A stretch of 44,192 nt of DNA from Chitinophaga pinensis (GCA_945863035.1 CAMAZH010000017.1:1-44192), one strand, 5' to 3'. Positions 36,101-43,924 are shown, counted from the stretch's first letter. The notes: generated from the sequence alone by a model not told the origin. Numbers and translations are program-made.

Positions 36101-36411
36101 TCCTCGAGGACCACATTAATAATCCTCTGGTCGCCTATTTCAACCTCAGTGGTCTTATAGCTAATGGCGGAAAACACAAGAATTTCGTCTTTGCCGGAAG
36201 AATTGATTGTATAGTTTCCTTCCAGGTCGGAAACGGTTCCGTTAACGGTTCCTTTGACGAAAACGTTAACCCCCATAACCCCATTGTTTTGAACATCAGT
36301 GACCCGGCCCGAAACCGGAACGGTTTGAGCCTGAACATAGCTGGTGGCAATGAGGCAAATCAACAGAAGCAAAATGCGCATAATCTTTTGTTTAGTAGTT
36401 TGTTGTTCCAT
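33184..36411 (-). CDS. susC: SusC/RagA-family TonB-linked outer membrane porin (pair 1)
   Basis: 1075 residues. A signal peptide ends at SYVQAQ (about residue 29). A CarboxypepD-regulatory-like domain covers about 32-110 (GRVTDVQNNGVMGVNVFVKG). The SusC signature SLDEVVVIGYGTQKKSDLTG follows, then the plug (ALQGKASGVLVSRATGAPG, ILKDASTSAIYGSAGANGV) and the barrel ending TAGIDIKF. Its role is TonB-driven import of oligosaccharides. It starts 16 bp after the GH2 gene at 36428-39400. The 20-residue signature is identical in both SusC proteins of this locus, but the barrels differ widely. Confidence 0.95.
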   Translation of the reverse strand: MEQQTTKQKIMRILLLLICLIATSYVQAQTVPVSGRVTDVQNNGVMGVNVFVKGTVNGTVSDLEGNYTINSSGKDEILVFSAISYKTTEVEIGDQRIINVVLEEDTKSLDEVVVIGYGTQKKSDLTGAVTTVQASELTKIPTSSLENALQGKASGVLVSRATGAPGARTSVRIRGISSFNGGTALWVIDGVPGNPNSVNMNDIESMEILKDASTSAIYGSAGANGVILVTTKKGSKDKLELSFNAYSGVQEVGKMISMANGTQMAHYINEAEIIKGTSPRRLSFPKFDAIDSLPSYDHLSNVFRTAPIKGYNLGLANGNENSNMYFGIGYFSQDGIVQKSDYKKLNLRLNSELKVKNWLTIGENISFENTRNHGFAEWVLTNIYHGPIIHAATFMPFQPLFTEDGEYISDMFGHPNPQATIDHASNQYNTSNSGKATVYAIFTPVKGLSFKSSLTGDLGLTDDKTFTDIYKVLNSIQKNDRSVLNAGMSKSTGWRTQNTASYAGKIANDFNLSVMVGQEAGYGKWFDYRGTRKDLLNNSELMWYPNASLDAATDTVVVPDRFFSGTGEENAFYSYFGRVSFDYKSKYLIQANLRNDQSSRFGPDHRSGYFPSFSAGWKFTEEEFLNDIDWLSFGKIRYGWGKAGNDNISPYGFYSTVMFNPTLDYSFSNGQQILVGAAPNQLVNREVHWETIVTSNLGLDLAFLQSKLTLSVDYFTRENEEMLMRVNIPSIAGWKVLWGWQEGGEAIAFQNVGKLRNSGVEISASYKEQIGSKLNFNVQANYTYIKNEVLDIKGDTLYDGGVRGVTGYLTRTHEGGGIGDFYGRVAEGIFSKSDGYYNPVAKTWVITNQPYTINPTSLDTVYAQSAAQPGDYKWKDINGDGKINDRDKKVLGNPHPKHLLGMNLNFSYGIFDMTMFWQGAFGYKIMNGLKANLLGESTDGTKNLPLDFINSHYRDSVFSRDGNLYYPANYNAEFARYDRSNKNQNFNTFSNIYIEDGGYLRLKTLQLGMQVPADWTRKIDVGSIRFYVNVTNLLTFTRYSGLDPEMDTSSPLNSGMDPGIYPVARTFTAGIDIKF

Positions 36412-36427
36412 GTCAGCTAATTTTTTA

Positions 36428-39400
36428 TCATTGGATTAAATTGTAAAAAAGCATATCATTAAAAGGGATATTTGCGTCAACAGGATAGGAGGGTGAGAGA
36501 ATTATTTTCCCTTTGCCATACTTCAATGCCGATAGGAGCACCAGGAGTTGGTTATCTTCCGTGTATGTGGATTTAAGAAATTCGCCAGTTCCCTTTACGC
36601 TGCCCCAGATGGGTTCAGGATAAACCGCACGTGCCAGGTAGAGTCCAAATACCTCCTGCTCGTAAAAACTCTTAAAGGGATAAAAACCGATAGGATCACC
36701 CGGCACCTCCCAGGAACGAGTACTAATAACACTCGCCGAAGGAACCGCCTGCCCCCCTGCATAATGATCAATATACCCCCATCCGTTGCCATTCCAATCG
36801 CTCGTCTGGTGCCCTCCCCAAGCTATTACTTTCTCGGAAAGCACTCGTTTATCATAAAACAATTCGGCCCATCGGTAATTGAACTTCACAATCAGGTTAA
36901 GGCCCTGAATTCTTACTCTCTCCAGCAGGAGGGATGCCGAGAGAGAATCAACCTCTTCACCGGCGATTATAAAATCGAGCTGTTGTTCTTCTAGTGGGTA
37001 CAAATGCACATCTGCGTCTTTAAGGGCTTGCTCGGCGGCATCCCAATTCGACACCGCTATTCTGTATCTGCTCAGATCGGACTTGTAGGAAATTCTGTTT
37101 TGCAAGAGTACCTGTTCATGGCCCACTGCTACGGTATCGCTCCCCATAAGCAGATTCGCCTCGACGGTTATATGACCTGCACTCCAGTCGGCCTCCATTT
37201 TTATGTTTAGATTGTCGGTTACATCCTGGGCGAAAAACTCGCCTCCTTTTATATGGACAGGAATAATTCGTTTATAGGCTGTGGTAGCGCCTTTCCCATC
37301 CCTGACCCCGATATGGAGCAAATAATCGCCTTTTTCCAGAATTCCCTCGTTAATAACGCACACCCGGAAAAGGCCAGTTTCTCCCACTTTAAAATATTTA
37401 CCGTTATTTCTGAAAATGGCAATCTGCAAAGGTCTGTTCCAGAACCGCATATCTTCGGCCGGGCCTTTCAGGTTTCTACCCATATCCAACAATGCCGATG
37501 ACCAGGCATCAACGGTCTGCGGGCCATCGGACCAGCCATTTATGGCATAGCCGTCATTCAGGTCATCAGACATAATAATCTGACCGAGTCTCCCGTTGGT
37601 GTACATCAATCCCCGGGAAACCTGTTTGGTAATGTCGGCCGGCCCTTTAATTTCGCCGCTTCCAAACTTTTCGAGTTTGCAACAATAGAAAATCTCCTGA
37701 ATTTTGGCGTTTAAAGGATTGTAAAGATTCAATTCAAATCCTCGTTTCATGACAGCATCTTCAACCAGTTCCACTACCGAAGGCGGACCGGTATAGCAAC
37801 CGACCTCCCCGTAAAAGGTAAAAACAGAATCGCTATGGGCTTTATGGGTGTTAAAGTGCGATTCTTGAAATTGAGAGCCCGAACCCACTGTGTGCTCATC
37901 AATATAATCGTTTTCCACGATGCTGCTATAGGGCTTAATGTGGTAATTCGGAACAGGATCGTATCCGGACGAATTTACAATAAACCTGGAATCATCCATC
38001 TGATTAATCATCAGCAGATAATCCTTTCGCCATTCCGCCCATCCATAATCCTCATTCGAGAGCGAATAAATCAAAAGGCCCGGGTGGTTCCTGTCTCTTG
38101 TCACCATTCGCTTGATTTTCTCCCTCATATACTTAACGATAAAGGAAGAATCCGAATCGCTGCTAAAATGAAGTCCTCCCGGCTCTTCATAAATAAATAC
38201 GCCAACCGTATCAGCGATGTGCATTAATTTTGGTTCTCCGATACGACGATGGAAACTTATGGTATTATGTCCTACCTTCTTTATGGCCGAAATACTTTTA
38301 TATGCCATTTCATCAGTCGGATATAGTCCGTTGTAGGCATATTGTCCCCAGTCGATAGCCGATTTGATTCGTATACGACTTCCGTTGAAAAAGTAGTTTT
38401 TCCCATGTTCAGTTGTCCGGGTTTCAAAAACCCTAAAACCAAAGTTCTGCTCAAAGGCGTCGGCAAACTCATCGTATTCCAAACCTATTTCACACCGGTA
38501 CATTACCGGGTCATTAATATCCCATTGCTTGGCTTCCGGCAGTTCCAATTGAATTTTATAGGTGTTTGGTCCCGGAGTAATGTCACCCTTATATTTTTTC
38601 CAGTAAAGGACTTTCTTTGATTTCCTTTCCTGTATCTTCACATAATAATTGAATTGAGCGTCGTCGGATTTGGAGAAATTATTAACAGTGAAGTCCACCT
38701 CAACTCTGTTACTCTTGGCAGGTAATAAATTCTTGATAAAAACATCTTCAATATGAACCGAATCGACCGGTTTAAGATAGACGTCACCTCCCACTCCGCC
38801 ATAATCGTATGTACAAGGTATCGAGAAGGCATTCCAATGAAGTATATGATGATCTTCCCAACCTCTCTGTCCTCCCGGGTTGGTAACCCTGAAAGAAATC
38901 CTGTTTGGCTTTCCGGGGACAAGAAAGCGGGATATTTCAGTACGATAAGGGGTTAAGGCAACAATATCATACCCCGCCAATTTTTCATTAACATAGATTT
39001 CGAGTCTTTGTCTAAAAGAACCGACCTCAATATAGACCAATTTCCCTATAAACTCCTCAGGAATAAAAACCTCTTTGAAAAACCACATGACGCCATGATA
39101 GGTCCAGTCGTGGGAAGTCCCAAAATATTCTTCGGCAGATGCAGGCAGGCTACAGGATGTTCCTAGCTGATTGTAAAGTTCATCCCAGCCAACAGATGGT
39201 GAATTGGATTGCAAGCCATTCAGATTTACCTCATCGGGCAAATACAATATATCGTCTTGCCATTTAGCGGTCGAATCGAGCCAGATTTCCCATCCCTCAC
39301 CCCCAATATTAAGCGATTCACTTATCAATACTGGTTTAGTACAACCCAAACCAATTGAGGAAATGAAGCTGAGAAACAATACTTTAAAAAGACTCTTCAT
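36428..39400 (-). CDS. Large GH2-like glycoside hydrolase, lipoprotein
   Basis: 990 residues with lipobox SIGLGC (Cys20). The jelly-roll domain (about 30-212, HGVMWFFKEVFIPEEF and YGGVGGDVYLKP) is followed by an Ig-like domain (about 214-325) and a TIM barrel (about 330-640). LLIYSLSNEDYGWAEW gives likely acid/base E450, and FTFYGEVGCYTGPP gives likely nucleophile E532. Both sites are in divergent contexts, so this is a distant GH2 member and the activity is uncertain. The C-terminal part (about 770-990, ending YGKGKIILSPSY) resembles the extra glutaminase-like domain of the other large GH2 here. It is the first gene of the long SusC/D transcript, starting downstream of a terminator at 39672-39707. 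Confidence 0.8.
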   Translation of the reverse strand: MKSLFKVLFLSFISSIGLGCTKPVLISESLNIGGEGWEIWLDSTAKWQDDILYLPDEVNLNGLQSNSPSVGWDELYNQLGTSCSLPASAEEYFGTSHDWTYHGVMWFFKEVFIPEEFIGKLVYIEVGSFRQRLEIYVNEKLAGYDIVALTPYRTEISRFLVPGKPNRISFRVTNPGGQRGWEDHHILHWNAFSIPCTYDYGGVGGDVYLKPVDSVHIEDVFIKNLLPAKSNRVEVDFTVNNFSKSDDAQFNYYVKIQERKSKKVLYWKKYKGDITPGPNTYKIQLELPEAKQWDINDPVMYRCEIGLEYDEFADAFEQNFGFRVFETRTTEHGKNYFFNGSRIRIKSAIDWGQYAYNGLYPTDEMAYKSISAIKKVGHNTISFHRRIGEPKLMHIADTVGVFIYEEPGGLHFSSDSDSSFIVKYMREKIKRMVTRDRNHPGLLIYSLSNEDYGWAEWRKDYLLMINQMDDSRFIVNSSGYDPVPNYHIKPYSSIVENDYIDEHTVGSGSQFQESHFNTHKAHSDSVFTFYGEVGCYTGPPSVVELVEDAVMKRGFELNLYNPLNAKIQEIFYCCKLEKFGSGEIKGPADITKQVSRGLMYTNGRLGQIIMSDDLNDGYAINGWSDGPQTVDAWSSALLDMGRNLKGPAEDMRFWNRPLQIAIFRNNGKYFKVGETGLFRVCVINEGILEKGDYLLHIGVRDGKGATTAYKRIIPVHIKGGEFFAQDVTDNLNIKMEADWSAGHITVEANLLMGSDTVAVGHEQVLLQNRISYKSDLSRYRIAVSNWDAAEQALKDADVHLYPLEEQQLDFIIAGEEVDSLSASLLLERVRIQGLNLIVKFNYRWAELFYDKRVLSEKVIAWGGHQTSDWNGNGWGYIDHYAGGQAVPSASVISTRSWEVPGDPIGFYPFKSFYEQEVFGLYLARAVYPEPIWGSVKGTGEFLKSTYTEDNQLLVLLSALKYGKGKIILSPSYPVDANIPFNDMLFYNLIQ

Positions 39401-39764
39401 CTTATTATTGCTTAAAAAGATTTCTAAACTCCTCAGTTCATACTCTTTTCAGTTTGGCTTTTTTGAAAAAGCCATGGATATCCCCAATAAATCGGATCAA
39501 TGAAATTCGATTCGAAAAAATCTTTGTTGTGCATCAAAACGTGGAAATAAGTGTTTTCAATAAACTGAATAAAACCCACACCGTCTCTATTCAGCCAATT
39601 GGAAATGGCCAAGACACAACGCGTTTGACTGGGAAAACTGTAAGAAAATGAAACTAAGATTTGAGAAGTTGAAAAAATGAGGCTGGTACAAAGACACAGC
39701 CCCATTTCTCTAAACAACCTTTTTTCTCAATCTAACTAACTAACTAATATGTTGTGCAGTAGAA
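39401..39764. other. Intergenic region, 364 bp
   Basis: It holds the terminator of the CBM9-like gene (39672-39707) and presumably the promoter of the long PUL transcript that begins with the GH2 gene at 39400. I do not find a full Bacteroidota -33/-7 pair there. A short inverted repeat, ggcttttttgaaaaagcc (near 39454-39472), lies about 60 bp upstream of the GH2 start and could be a leader hairpin. The 94-residue frame across the region is not convincing as a gene. Confidence 0.6.
39672..39707 (-). terminator. Rho-independent terminator of the CBM9-like gene
   Basis: On the minus strand the arms AAATGGGGCTG and CAGCCTCATTT pair (11 positions, one mismatch) around an 11-base loop, and the 3' arm runs into a TTTTTT tract. 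It lies about 60 bp after the stop of the gene at 39765-41294 and separates it from the downstream GH2 gene. Confidence 0.8.
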
Positions 39765-41294
39765 CTACTTCTTAACAAATTTCTGAACAGAAGTATCGTT
39801 GCTGCTACTTACCTTAACGAGATAAACGCCATTGTTAAGGGAAGATACGTCGAAGCGTACATTATCACTTTGTGCAGTTTTTGAAATCAACGATTTGCCA
39901 GTAACATCATAAACCTCGATCTTTCTAAGGTTCTTCATGCTAACATTAAGGTAATCGGAAGTAACAGATGGATATACTTTTGCGCCTGTATTAGCTGAAG
40001 CGTTGTTAACCGCAGTTCCGCCAACAAGTTTCAAACCACCCCAAGTACCGCTGTTTCCATAAGGTTCTTTGGGTTCTGAAGCCCAAGAGATCATATTTAC
40101 GCGGCCAGCGCCATCGTCATCGTTCAATTGGAGATCGAAAGCAATTTCCAATCCTACTTTAACATTGGTACCTACCCAATCCAAAATAGCAAGACTATCA
40201 CCCATTGCTGCACCAGCTCCGGCAGCAAGACCTTTCCAAGGCCAAGCTACTTCCAAGGTGTAGCCAGTACCACCCATAATCGAACTTTGTTTTGCATCCG
40301 ACTTCCATGAACCGAAACCCAAAGATGTCGCAAATCCTTTGCCTGCATCGATAGCATCCTGTGACTCGCGATCGGGGGAAATATCAAATCCTGACAAGCC
40401 TCCAAATGTTCTACCGTCGATTCTGCGTTCCAAAACATCAAGATATACCTGGAATCCATCACCTTTCCAACCTGCCCAATTAGCATCACTCCATTTCCAG
40501 ATAGTGTTGTCGGTTATTGTGGCAAATACATAAAGGTAATCGGCATCCCAAACTGCTGCCCATTCGCCGCTGATACCAACACCGTCACCTGCTGCGATTT
40601 TTTCAATAGGAGCATATGTAGCATCAATCCAGATGTCTTCCAAATCAAGACCGTCAATTTCCATTACCTCAGAAGTCTTGTTGGCTTCGTAAACCATACC
40701 CATAAAAGCCTCCTGATATTGGTAAGCCTCTTTGTAAAGTTCGATATCATCAATATAAGCTACACCGGGAGTTTTTGTAGTTCCCCATGCATCACTTACC
40801 GTAATCCTGATCTTATTGAAATCAGCATTCACATCGGCAAGACTGAAGGCAACATAAGCCCATTTTCCGTTGCAATCCGCAATCGCCTGTGCCCAGTTGT
40901 CGAGAACAACCACATCATCCATATAATAAGTATACCGGAAACAAGTGGTTCTGTCAGGCGCATAGGTTTTCATACGAATGAAATTACGATCCTCTTTTGA
41001 AATAGCGTCGGCAAACGATAGAGTGATTGAGGATTTATGCGACCATGTGTCACCATCATCAACACGAGCAAAAACAAGCACTTTGTCTGATCCGTTCAAA
41101 GCATCTTTAAAAGGATTAGCCACGATTTCATTGTTGGGAGTAACTGCCGGATCCTCACCCGTAAAAGCAGAAACAGTAGGATCGGAAACACCCTCAAAAT
41201 CAGCAATGTTAAGCTGATTGGATATAACAACCTGAGCGTTCAGCAAAACTGTCGCTGAACAAACACACAATAAGAAAGTAAAAATTTTTTTCAT
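39765..41294 (-). CDS. CBM9/DOMON-like carbohydrate-binding protein with T9SS sorting domain
   Basis: 509 residues from the ATG at 41294, with a GTG one codon upstream. A signal peptide covers about 1-20 (ending LLNAQ). The first domain (about 22-195) is a beta-sandwich with DWWG-like surface aromatics (SDAWGTTKTPGVAYIDDIEL). The second (about 205-420) resembles the CBM9/DOMON-like fold found in xylanases and surface binding proteins (DLEDIWIDATYAPIEKIAAG, EWAAVWDADYLYVFATITD, WKGDGFQVYLDV, YTLEVAWPWKGL). The T9SS C-terminal domain covers about 435-509 (AKVYPSVTSDYLNVSM to VQKFVKK). No catalytic motif is visible. It has its own promoter element and terminator, so it is probably a separately expressed, abundant surface protein that binds the polysaccharide. 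Confidence 0.85.
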   Translation of the reverse strand: MKKIFTFLLCVCSATVLLNAQVVISNQLNIADFEGVSDPTVSAFTGEDPAVTPNNEIVANPFKDALNGSDKVLVFARVDDGDTWSHKSSITLSFADAISKEDRNFIRMKTYAPDRTTCFRYTYYMDDVVVLDNWAQAIADCNGKWAYVAFSLADVNADFNKIRITVSDAWGTTKTPGVAYIDDIELYKEAYQYQEAFMGMVYEANKTSEVMEIDGLDLEDIWIDATYAPIEKIAAGDGVGISGEWAAVWDADYLYVFATITDNTIWKWSDANWAGWKGDGFQVYLDVLERRIDGRTFGGLSGFDISPDRESQDAIDAGKGFATSLGFGSWKSDAKQSSIMGGTGYTLEVAWPWKGLAAGAGAAMGDSLAILDWVGTNVKVGLEIAFDLQLNDDDGAGRVNMISWASEPKEPYGNSGTWGGLKLVGGTAVNNASANTGAKVYPSVTSDYLNVSMKNLRKIEVYDVTGKSLISKTAQSDNVRFDVSSLNNGVYLVKVSSSNDTSVQKFVKK

Positions 41295-41332
41295 CACGAT
41301 GTTGTTTTAGTAAGACATTTGATTTATCACAC

Positions 41333-41340
41333 CAAAAATA
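41333..41340 (-). promoter_or_regulatory. Bacteroidota -7 element (TATTTTTG) for the CBM9-like gene
   Basis: The minus strand reads TATTTTTG, an exact TAnnTTTG match, about 38 bp upstream of the ATG at 41294, so a leader of about 30 bases is expected. A good TTG at -33 is not seen; CAACCTGCC lies roughly in that place. Confidence 0.55.
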
Positions 41341-41694
41341 CTAACTGTATAAGAGGGCAGGTTGCAGTATTGTTCTATCTTATGATATCAATGTACTTTT
41401 TGTGACACATATGTCGAAGTTTAAACATTTGTATAACTAAACTTAGTAATACATTCTGAAAAACCATAAGAAAAAGCCATAAATATTACTTTTATGCTCC
41501 ATAAGCCCTCTTAACTGATAACCTTCTACAAGCTCCCAACAGGCAATACTAAAAGATGCCTCCTTGAAAAGGAATCATTTACGAATATTTGTTTTCAAAG
41601 GGTAAAACTTTAAATCCTCTGTTTTTTGATGCATTAACTTTCGACAAGCTAGCTTTCATTATAATCAGGTATGCGCAAAAACAAAAAAATAATC

Positions 41695-41702
41695 TATTTT
41701 TG
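41695..41702 (+). promoter_or_regulatory. Bacteroidota -7 element (TATTTTTG) for resB-ccsA
   Basis: An exact TAnnTTTG match lies 23 bp upstream of the ATG at 41726. This would leave a very short leader. No clear TTG is found at the -33 distance. Confidence 0.5.
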
Positions 41703-41725
41703 CCCCTTCTGAAACAACTTCAACT

Positions 41726-42961
41726 ATGGCAAATACGAAAACCGTCACAAAGTCAAATACCCGAAAAGAATACGAGCAGGGTTTCATCGTCAGCCTCGTG
41801 ATTTTCGTTATCGGCACCGCACTCGAATGGGTCACCGGGGGAATGGGTGCTTCGCTTCCCAGATGGCCGGCAAACCTGCAATTCGGCCTGGCCTTTATGG
41901 TGCTCTTGCTGTTTTTGCATTTTTATTACCGCGACACCAAGATCATTAAATGGCTCTCAAGAGTCCCGGCAGCCAGTTCTTCTATTGTGTTGTTTACTAT
42001 ACTGGTTTTGATTCTTGGACTGAGCAAGCAAAACGAGCCGGACGCATCGGAATTCTCCCGACTTACAGGATTTGACCATATCCGGAACAGCTATACCTTT
42101 TTACTGTCGGGACTTTACCTCCTTACCTCTCTCGGGCTTGTGGCTTTGCGGCGCCTCACCCCTTTCTCGTTCAAGAACGTTGGATTCGCACTCAACCATG
42201 TTGGCCTGTGGATCATTGTTTTCGCGGGAAGTTTAGGATCCGGGGATCTCGAGCGACTCACCATTTACGTTGAGGAAGGCCAGACAGTATGGTACGCGTA
42301 TGACCAGAACCGGGAGCCACGGGAGGTGCCGTTCAACGTCAAACTCATAGATTTCGATATACAGGATTTTCCTCCCAAGCTTGCCTTAATAGAGCAGCCT
42401 GACATGATGGTGCCCAAGGATGTGAAAAACAACTTCACTCTTGTGGAATCCGGCATGAAATACACCCTTGGGGAATGGGAGATCGCCATCAAAGAGTATT
42501 TCCCCTCAGCCCGGAAGGAAGGAGATGTATATGTTGCCACATCCGACTCCTTCAGCGTTCCCGCAGCATTTGTTGAGGCCACGGCACACCAGGGACTTCA
42601 TAAAGTAAGCGGCTGGTTAAGTTGCGGCAATTTCAGCAAAGAGCCTTCCTTTATGTTCCTTGATAACAAATATGCCCTTGCGATGACCGTTCCTGAAGCC
42701 AAAGAGTTCAGCTCCCTGATTGAAGTGCGCACGAACAATGGGGCACCCGATACTGTCAAGCTCCGAGTAAACGATCCCATTCACGTGGGAGCATGGAACC
42801 TCTACCAATTGTCGTACGATGAGGAGAAAGGCAAATGGTCGACTCTCAGCGTTATTGAAGCCATCCGTGATCCGTGGATCGTGATTGTTTACATCGGGAT
42901 GTTCATGGTAATCGCCGGAGCTGTTTATTTATTCTGGATTGGAAGAAACCCTAAAAACTAA
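41726..42961 (+). CDS. resB: ResB-like cytochrome c biogenesis protein
   Basis: 411 residues. Membrane helices are at about 23-41, 52-70, 84-103 and 122-147, followed by a long extracytoplasmic part (about 160-380) and a C-terminal helix (PWIVIVYIGMFMVIAGAVYLFW). This is the ResB/CcsB layout of system II cytochrome c maturation, which works with CcsA to move heme across the membrane and attach it to apocytochromes. FALNHVGLWIIVFAGSLGSGD carries the conserved histidine of the fourth helix. The next gene, ccsA, starts 7 bp after its stop. In several Bacteroidota the two are fused; here they are separate. The promoter-like element lies just upstream. Confidence 0.88.
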   Translation: MANTKTVTKSNTRKEYEQGFIVSLVIFVIGTALEWVTGGMGASLPRWPANLQFGLAFMVLLLFLHFYYRDTKIIKWLSRVPAASSSIVLFTILVLILGLSKQNEPDASEFSRLTGFDHIRNSYTFLLSGLYLLTSLGLVALRRLTPFSFKNVGFALNHVGLWIIVFAGSLGSGDLERLTIYVEEGQTVWYAYDQNREPREVPFNVKLIDFDIQDFPPKLALIEQPDMMVPKDVKNNFTLVESGMKYTLGEWEIAIKEYFPSARKEGDVYVATSDSFSVPAAFVEATAHQGLHKVSGWLSCGNFSKEPSFMFLDNKYALAMTVPEAKEFSSLIEVRTNNGAPDTVKLRVNDPIHVGAWNLYQLSYDEEKGKWSTLSVIEAIRDPWIVIVYIGMFMVIAGAVYLFWIGRNPKN

Positions 42962-42968
42962 AGAAATT

Positions 42969-43769
42969 ATGGACTGGATACATTTCCCCACTTATGCAAT
43001 AACATCCTCTGTATTATGGGTGCTCGGTTTGGCCTTGATTTACCTGGGAACGAAAAACAAAAAGATCAAACTGGCGGGTATTGGGTTGTTCATTGCAGGG
43101 ATTTTGGTTATCATTACCTTCATCTCTCTTTTATGGTATCAGTTAGAGCGTCCACCGCTTCGCACTCTGGGCGAAACCCGTTTGCTATATATCTTCTTCC
43201 TGCCGGTAATCGGGATCGTCTTTTACCTGCGCTGGGGCTACAAATGGTTTTTGTCGTATTCGCTGATGATGACCATGGTATTTGTTATGATTAACCTAAA
43301 TCACCCGGAGACCTATGATAAAACCCTGATGCCTGCGCTGCAGAGCCCATGGTTTGTACCTCATGTGGTAGTATACATCCTTGGGTATGCCATGCTGGGT
43401 GTTTCGACTCTTGTGGCTGTTTATGGGCTGTACAGGGATTATTTCGGAACGTTCGAAAACAGAATCATTCTTTTAGCCGACAACCTTGTTTATCTGGGCT
43501 TTTCGTTTTTAACCCTGGGCCTGTTGTTTGGGGCATTGTGGGCCAAGCAGGCGTGGGGACATTATTGGACCTGGGATCCGAAAGAGACCTGGGCCTTTTT
43601 AACCTGGCTGGGCTACCTCCTGTACATCCATCTGCGTTGGCAGCACCCGAAAAAAGTTACCGTAAGCTTATGGGTATTGAGCTTGGCATTTGTACTGCTA
43701 ATTGTGGCTTGGTTTGGGGTAAACTATCTTCCCTCCGCACAAAATAGCGTACATGTTTACGGAAACTAG
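42969..43769 (+). CDS. ccsA: CcsA-family heme-handling protein, cytochrome c biogenesis
   Basis: 266 residues from the ATG at 42969; an upstream TTG would overlap resB. It has about eight membrane helices. The tryptophan-rich heme-binding motif of CcsA/CcmC proteins is present as WGHYWTWDPKETWAF (about 196-210). Conserved histidines flank it at H132 (VPHVVVYILGYAML) and H221 (LLYIHLRW). Together with ResB it forms the system II cytochrome c synthase, delivering heme to the outer face of the membrane and ligating it to CxxCH motifs. The thiol-redox partners (CcdA, ResA) are not in the window. Confidence 0.92.
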   Translation: MDWIHFPTYAITSSVLWVLGLALIYLGTKNKKIKLAGIGLFIAGILVIITFISLLWYQLERPPLRTLGETRLLYIFFLPVIGIVFYLRWGYKWFLSYSLMMTMVFVMINLNHPETYDKTLMPALQSPWFVPHVVVYILGYAMLGVSTLVAVYGLYRDYFGTFENRIILLADNLVYLGFSFLTLGLLFGALWAKQAWGHYWTWDPKETWAFLTWLGYLLYIHLRWQHPKKVTVSLWVLSLAFVLLIVAWFGVNYLPSAQNSVHVYGN

Positions 43770-43778
43770 GTTTGCTTA

Positions 43779-43809
43779 TTGGTGGAATTGAAAATAATTC
43801 TTACTTTTG
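43779..43809 (+). promoter_or_regulatory. Bacteroidota promoter for tRNA-Arg (TTG-20 bp-TACTTTTG)
   Basis: A -33-type TTG at 43779-43781 and a -7-type TACTTTTG at 43802-43809 are spaced by 20 bp. They lie 34 bp ahead of the tRNA and match the Bacteroidota housekeeping consensus. Confidence 0.7.
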
Positions 43810-43843
43810 CGCCTCAAAGAAATTTTGAATTCAAAATTGATCT

Positions 43844-43917
43844 GGACCTGTAGCATAATTGGATAGTGCATTTGGCTACGAACCAAAAGGTTGGGGGTTC
43901 GAATCCCTCCAGGTTCA
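43844..43917 (+). tRNA. tRNA-Arg (anticodon ACG)
   Basis: This 74-base cloverleaf has a 7-bp acceptor stem GGACCTG/CAGGTTC (one G-T pair) with discriminator A. The D-arm is AGCATAATTGGATAGTGC. The anticodon arm TTTGG-CTACGAA-CCAAA has anticodon ACG, reading CGN arginine codons after A-to-I editing. The T-arm is GGGGG-TTCGAAT-CCCTC. CCA is not encoded. It has its own promoter upstream and a hairpin with a T-run downstream. Confidence 0.95.
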
Positions 43918-43919
43918 CA
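43902..43919 (+). repeat. 18-bp direct repeat, copy 1 (3' end of tRNA-Arg)
   Basis: The sequence aatccctccaggttcaca covers the last part of the T-arm, the 3' acceptor strand and 2 bp beyond. It recurs exactly at 44038-44055. Tyrosine integrases commonly use this part of tRNA genes as attachment sites. Confidence 0.85.
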
Positions 43920-43924
43920 AAGGA

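Larger units (their letters stand above)
41295..41725. other. Divergent intergenic region between PUL and cytochrome c maturation genes, 431 bp
   Basis: It contains promoter-like TAnnTTTG elements for both directions (41333-41340 minus, 41695-41702 plus). It is AT-rich with no credible ORF. An imperfect inverted repeat GACACATATGTC lies at 41404-41415, about 65 bp upstream of the minus promoter element, and could be a regulator site. It marks the right boundary of the PUL. Confidence 0.6.

Noticed and set aside
39433-39717. 94-residue minus-strand frame between the CBM9-like gene and GH2
   Set aside because: It overlaps the terminator hairpin, has no family resemblance and has unusual composition for its neighbours.
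41404-41415. Inverted repeat GACACATATGTC as an operator
   Set aside because: It is short and imperfect with no second clear copy; kept only as a remark in the intergenic entry.
42939-42968. TTG start of ccsA overlapping resB
   Set aside because: The ATG at 42969 fits the family N-terminus and lies 7 bp after the resB stop.
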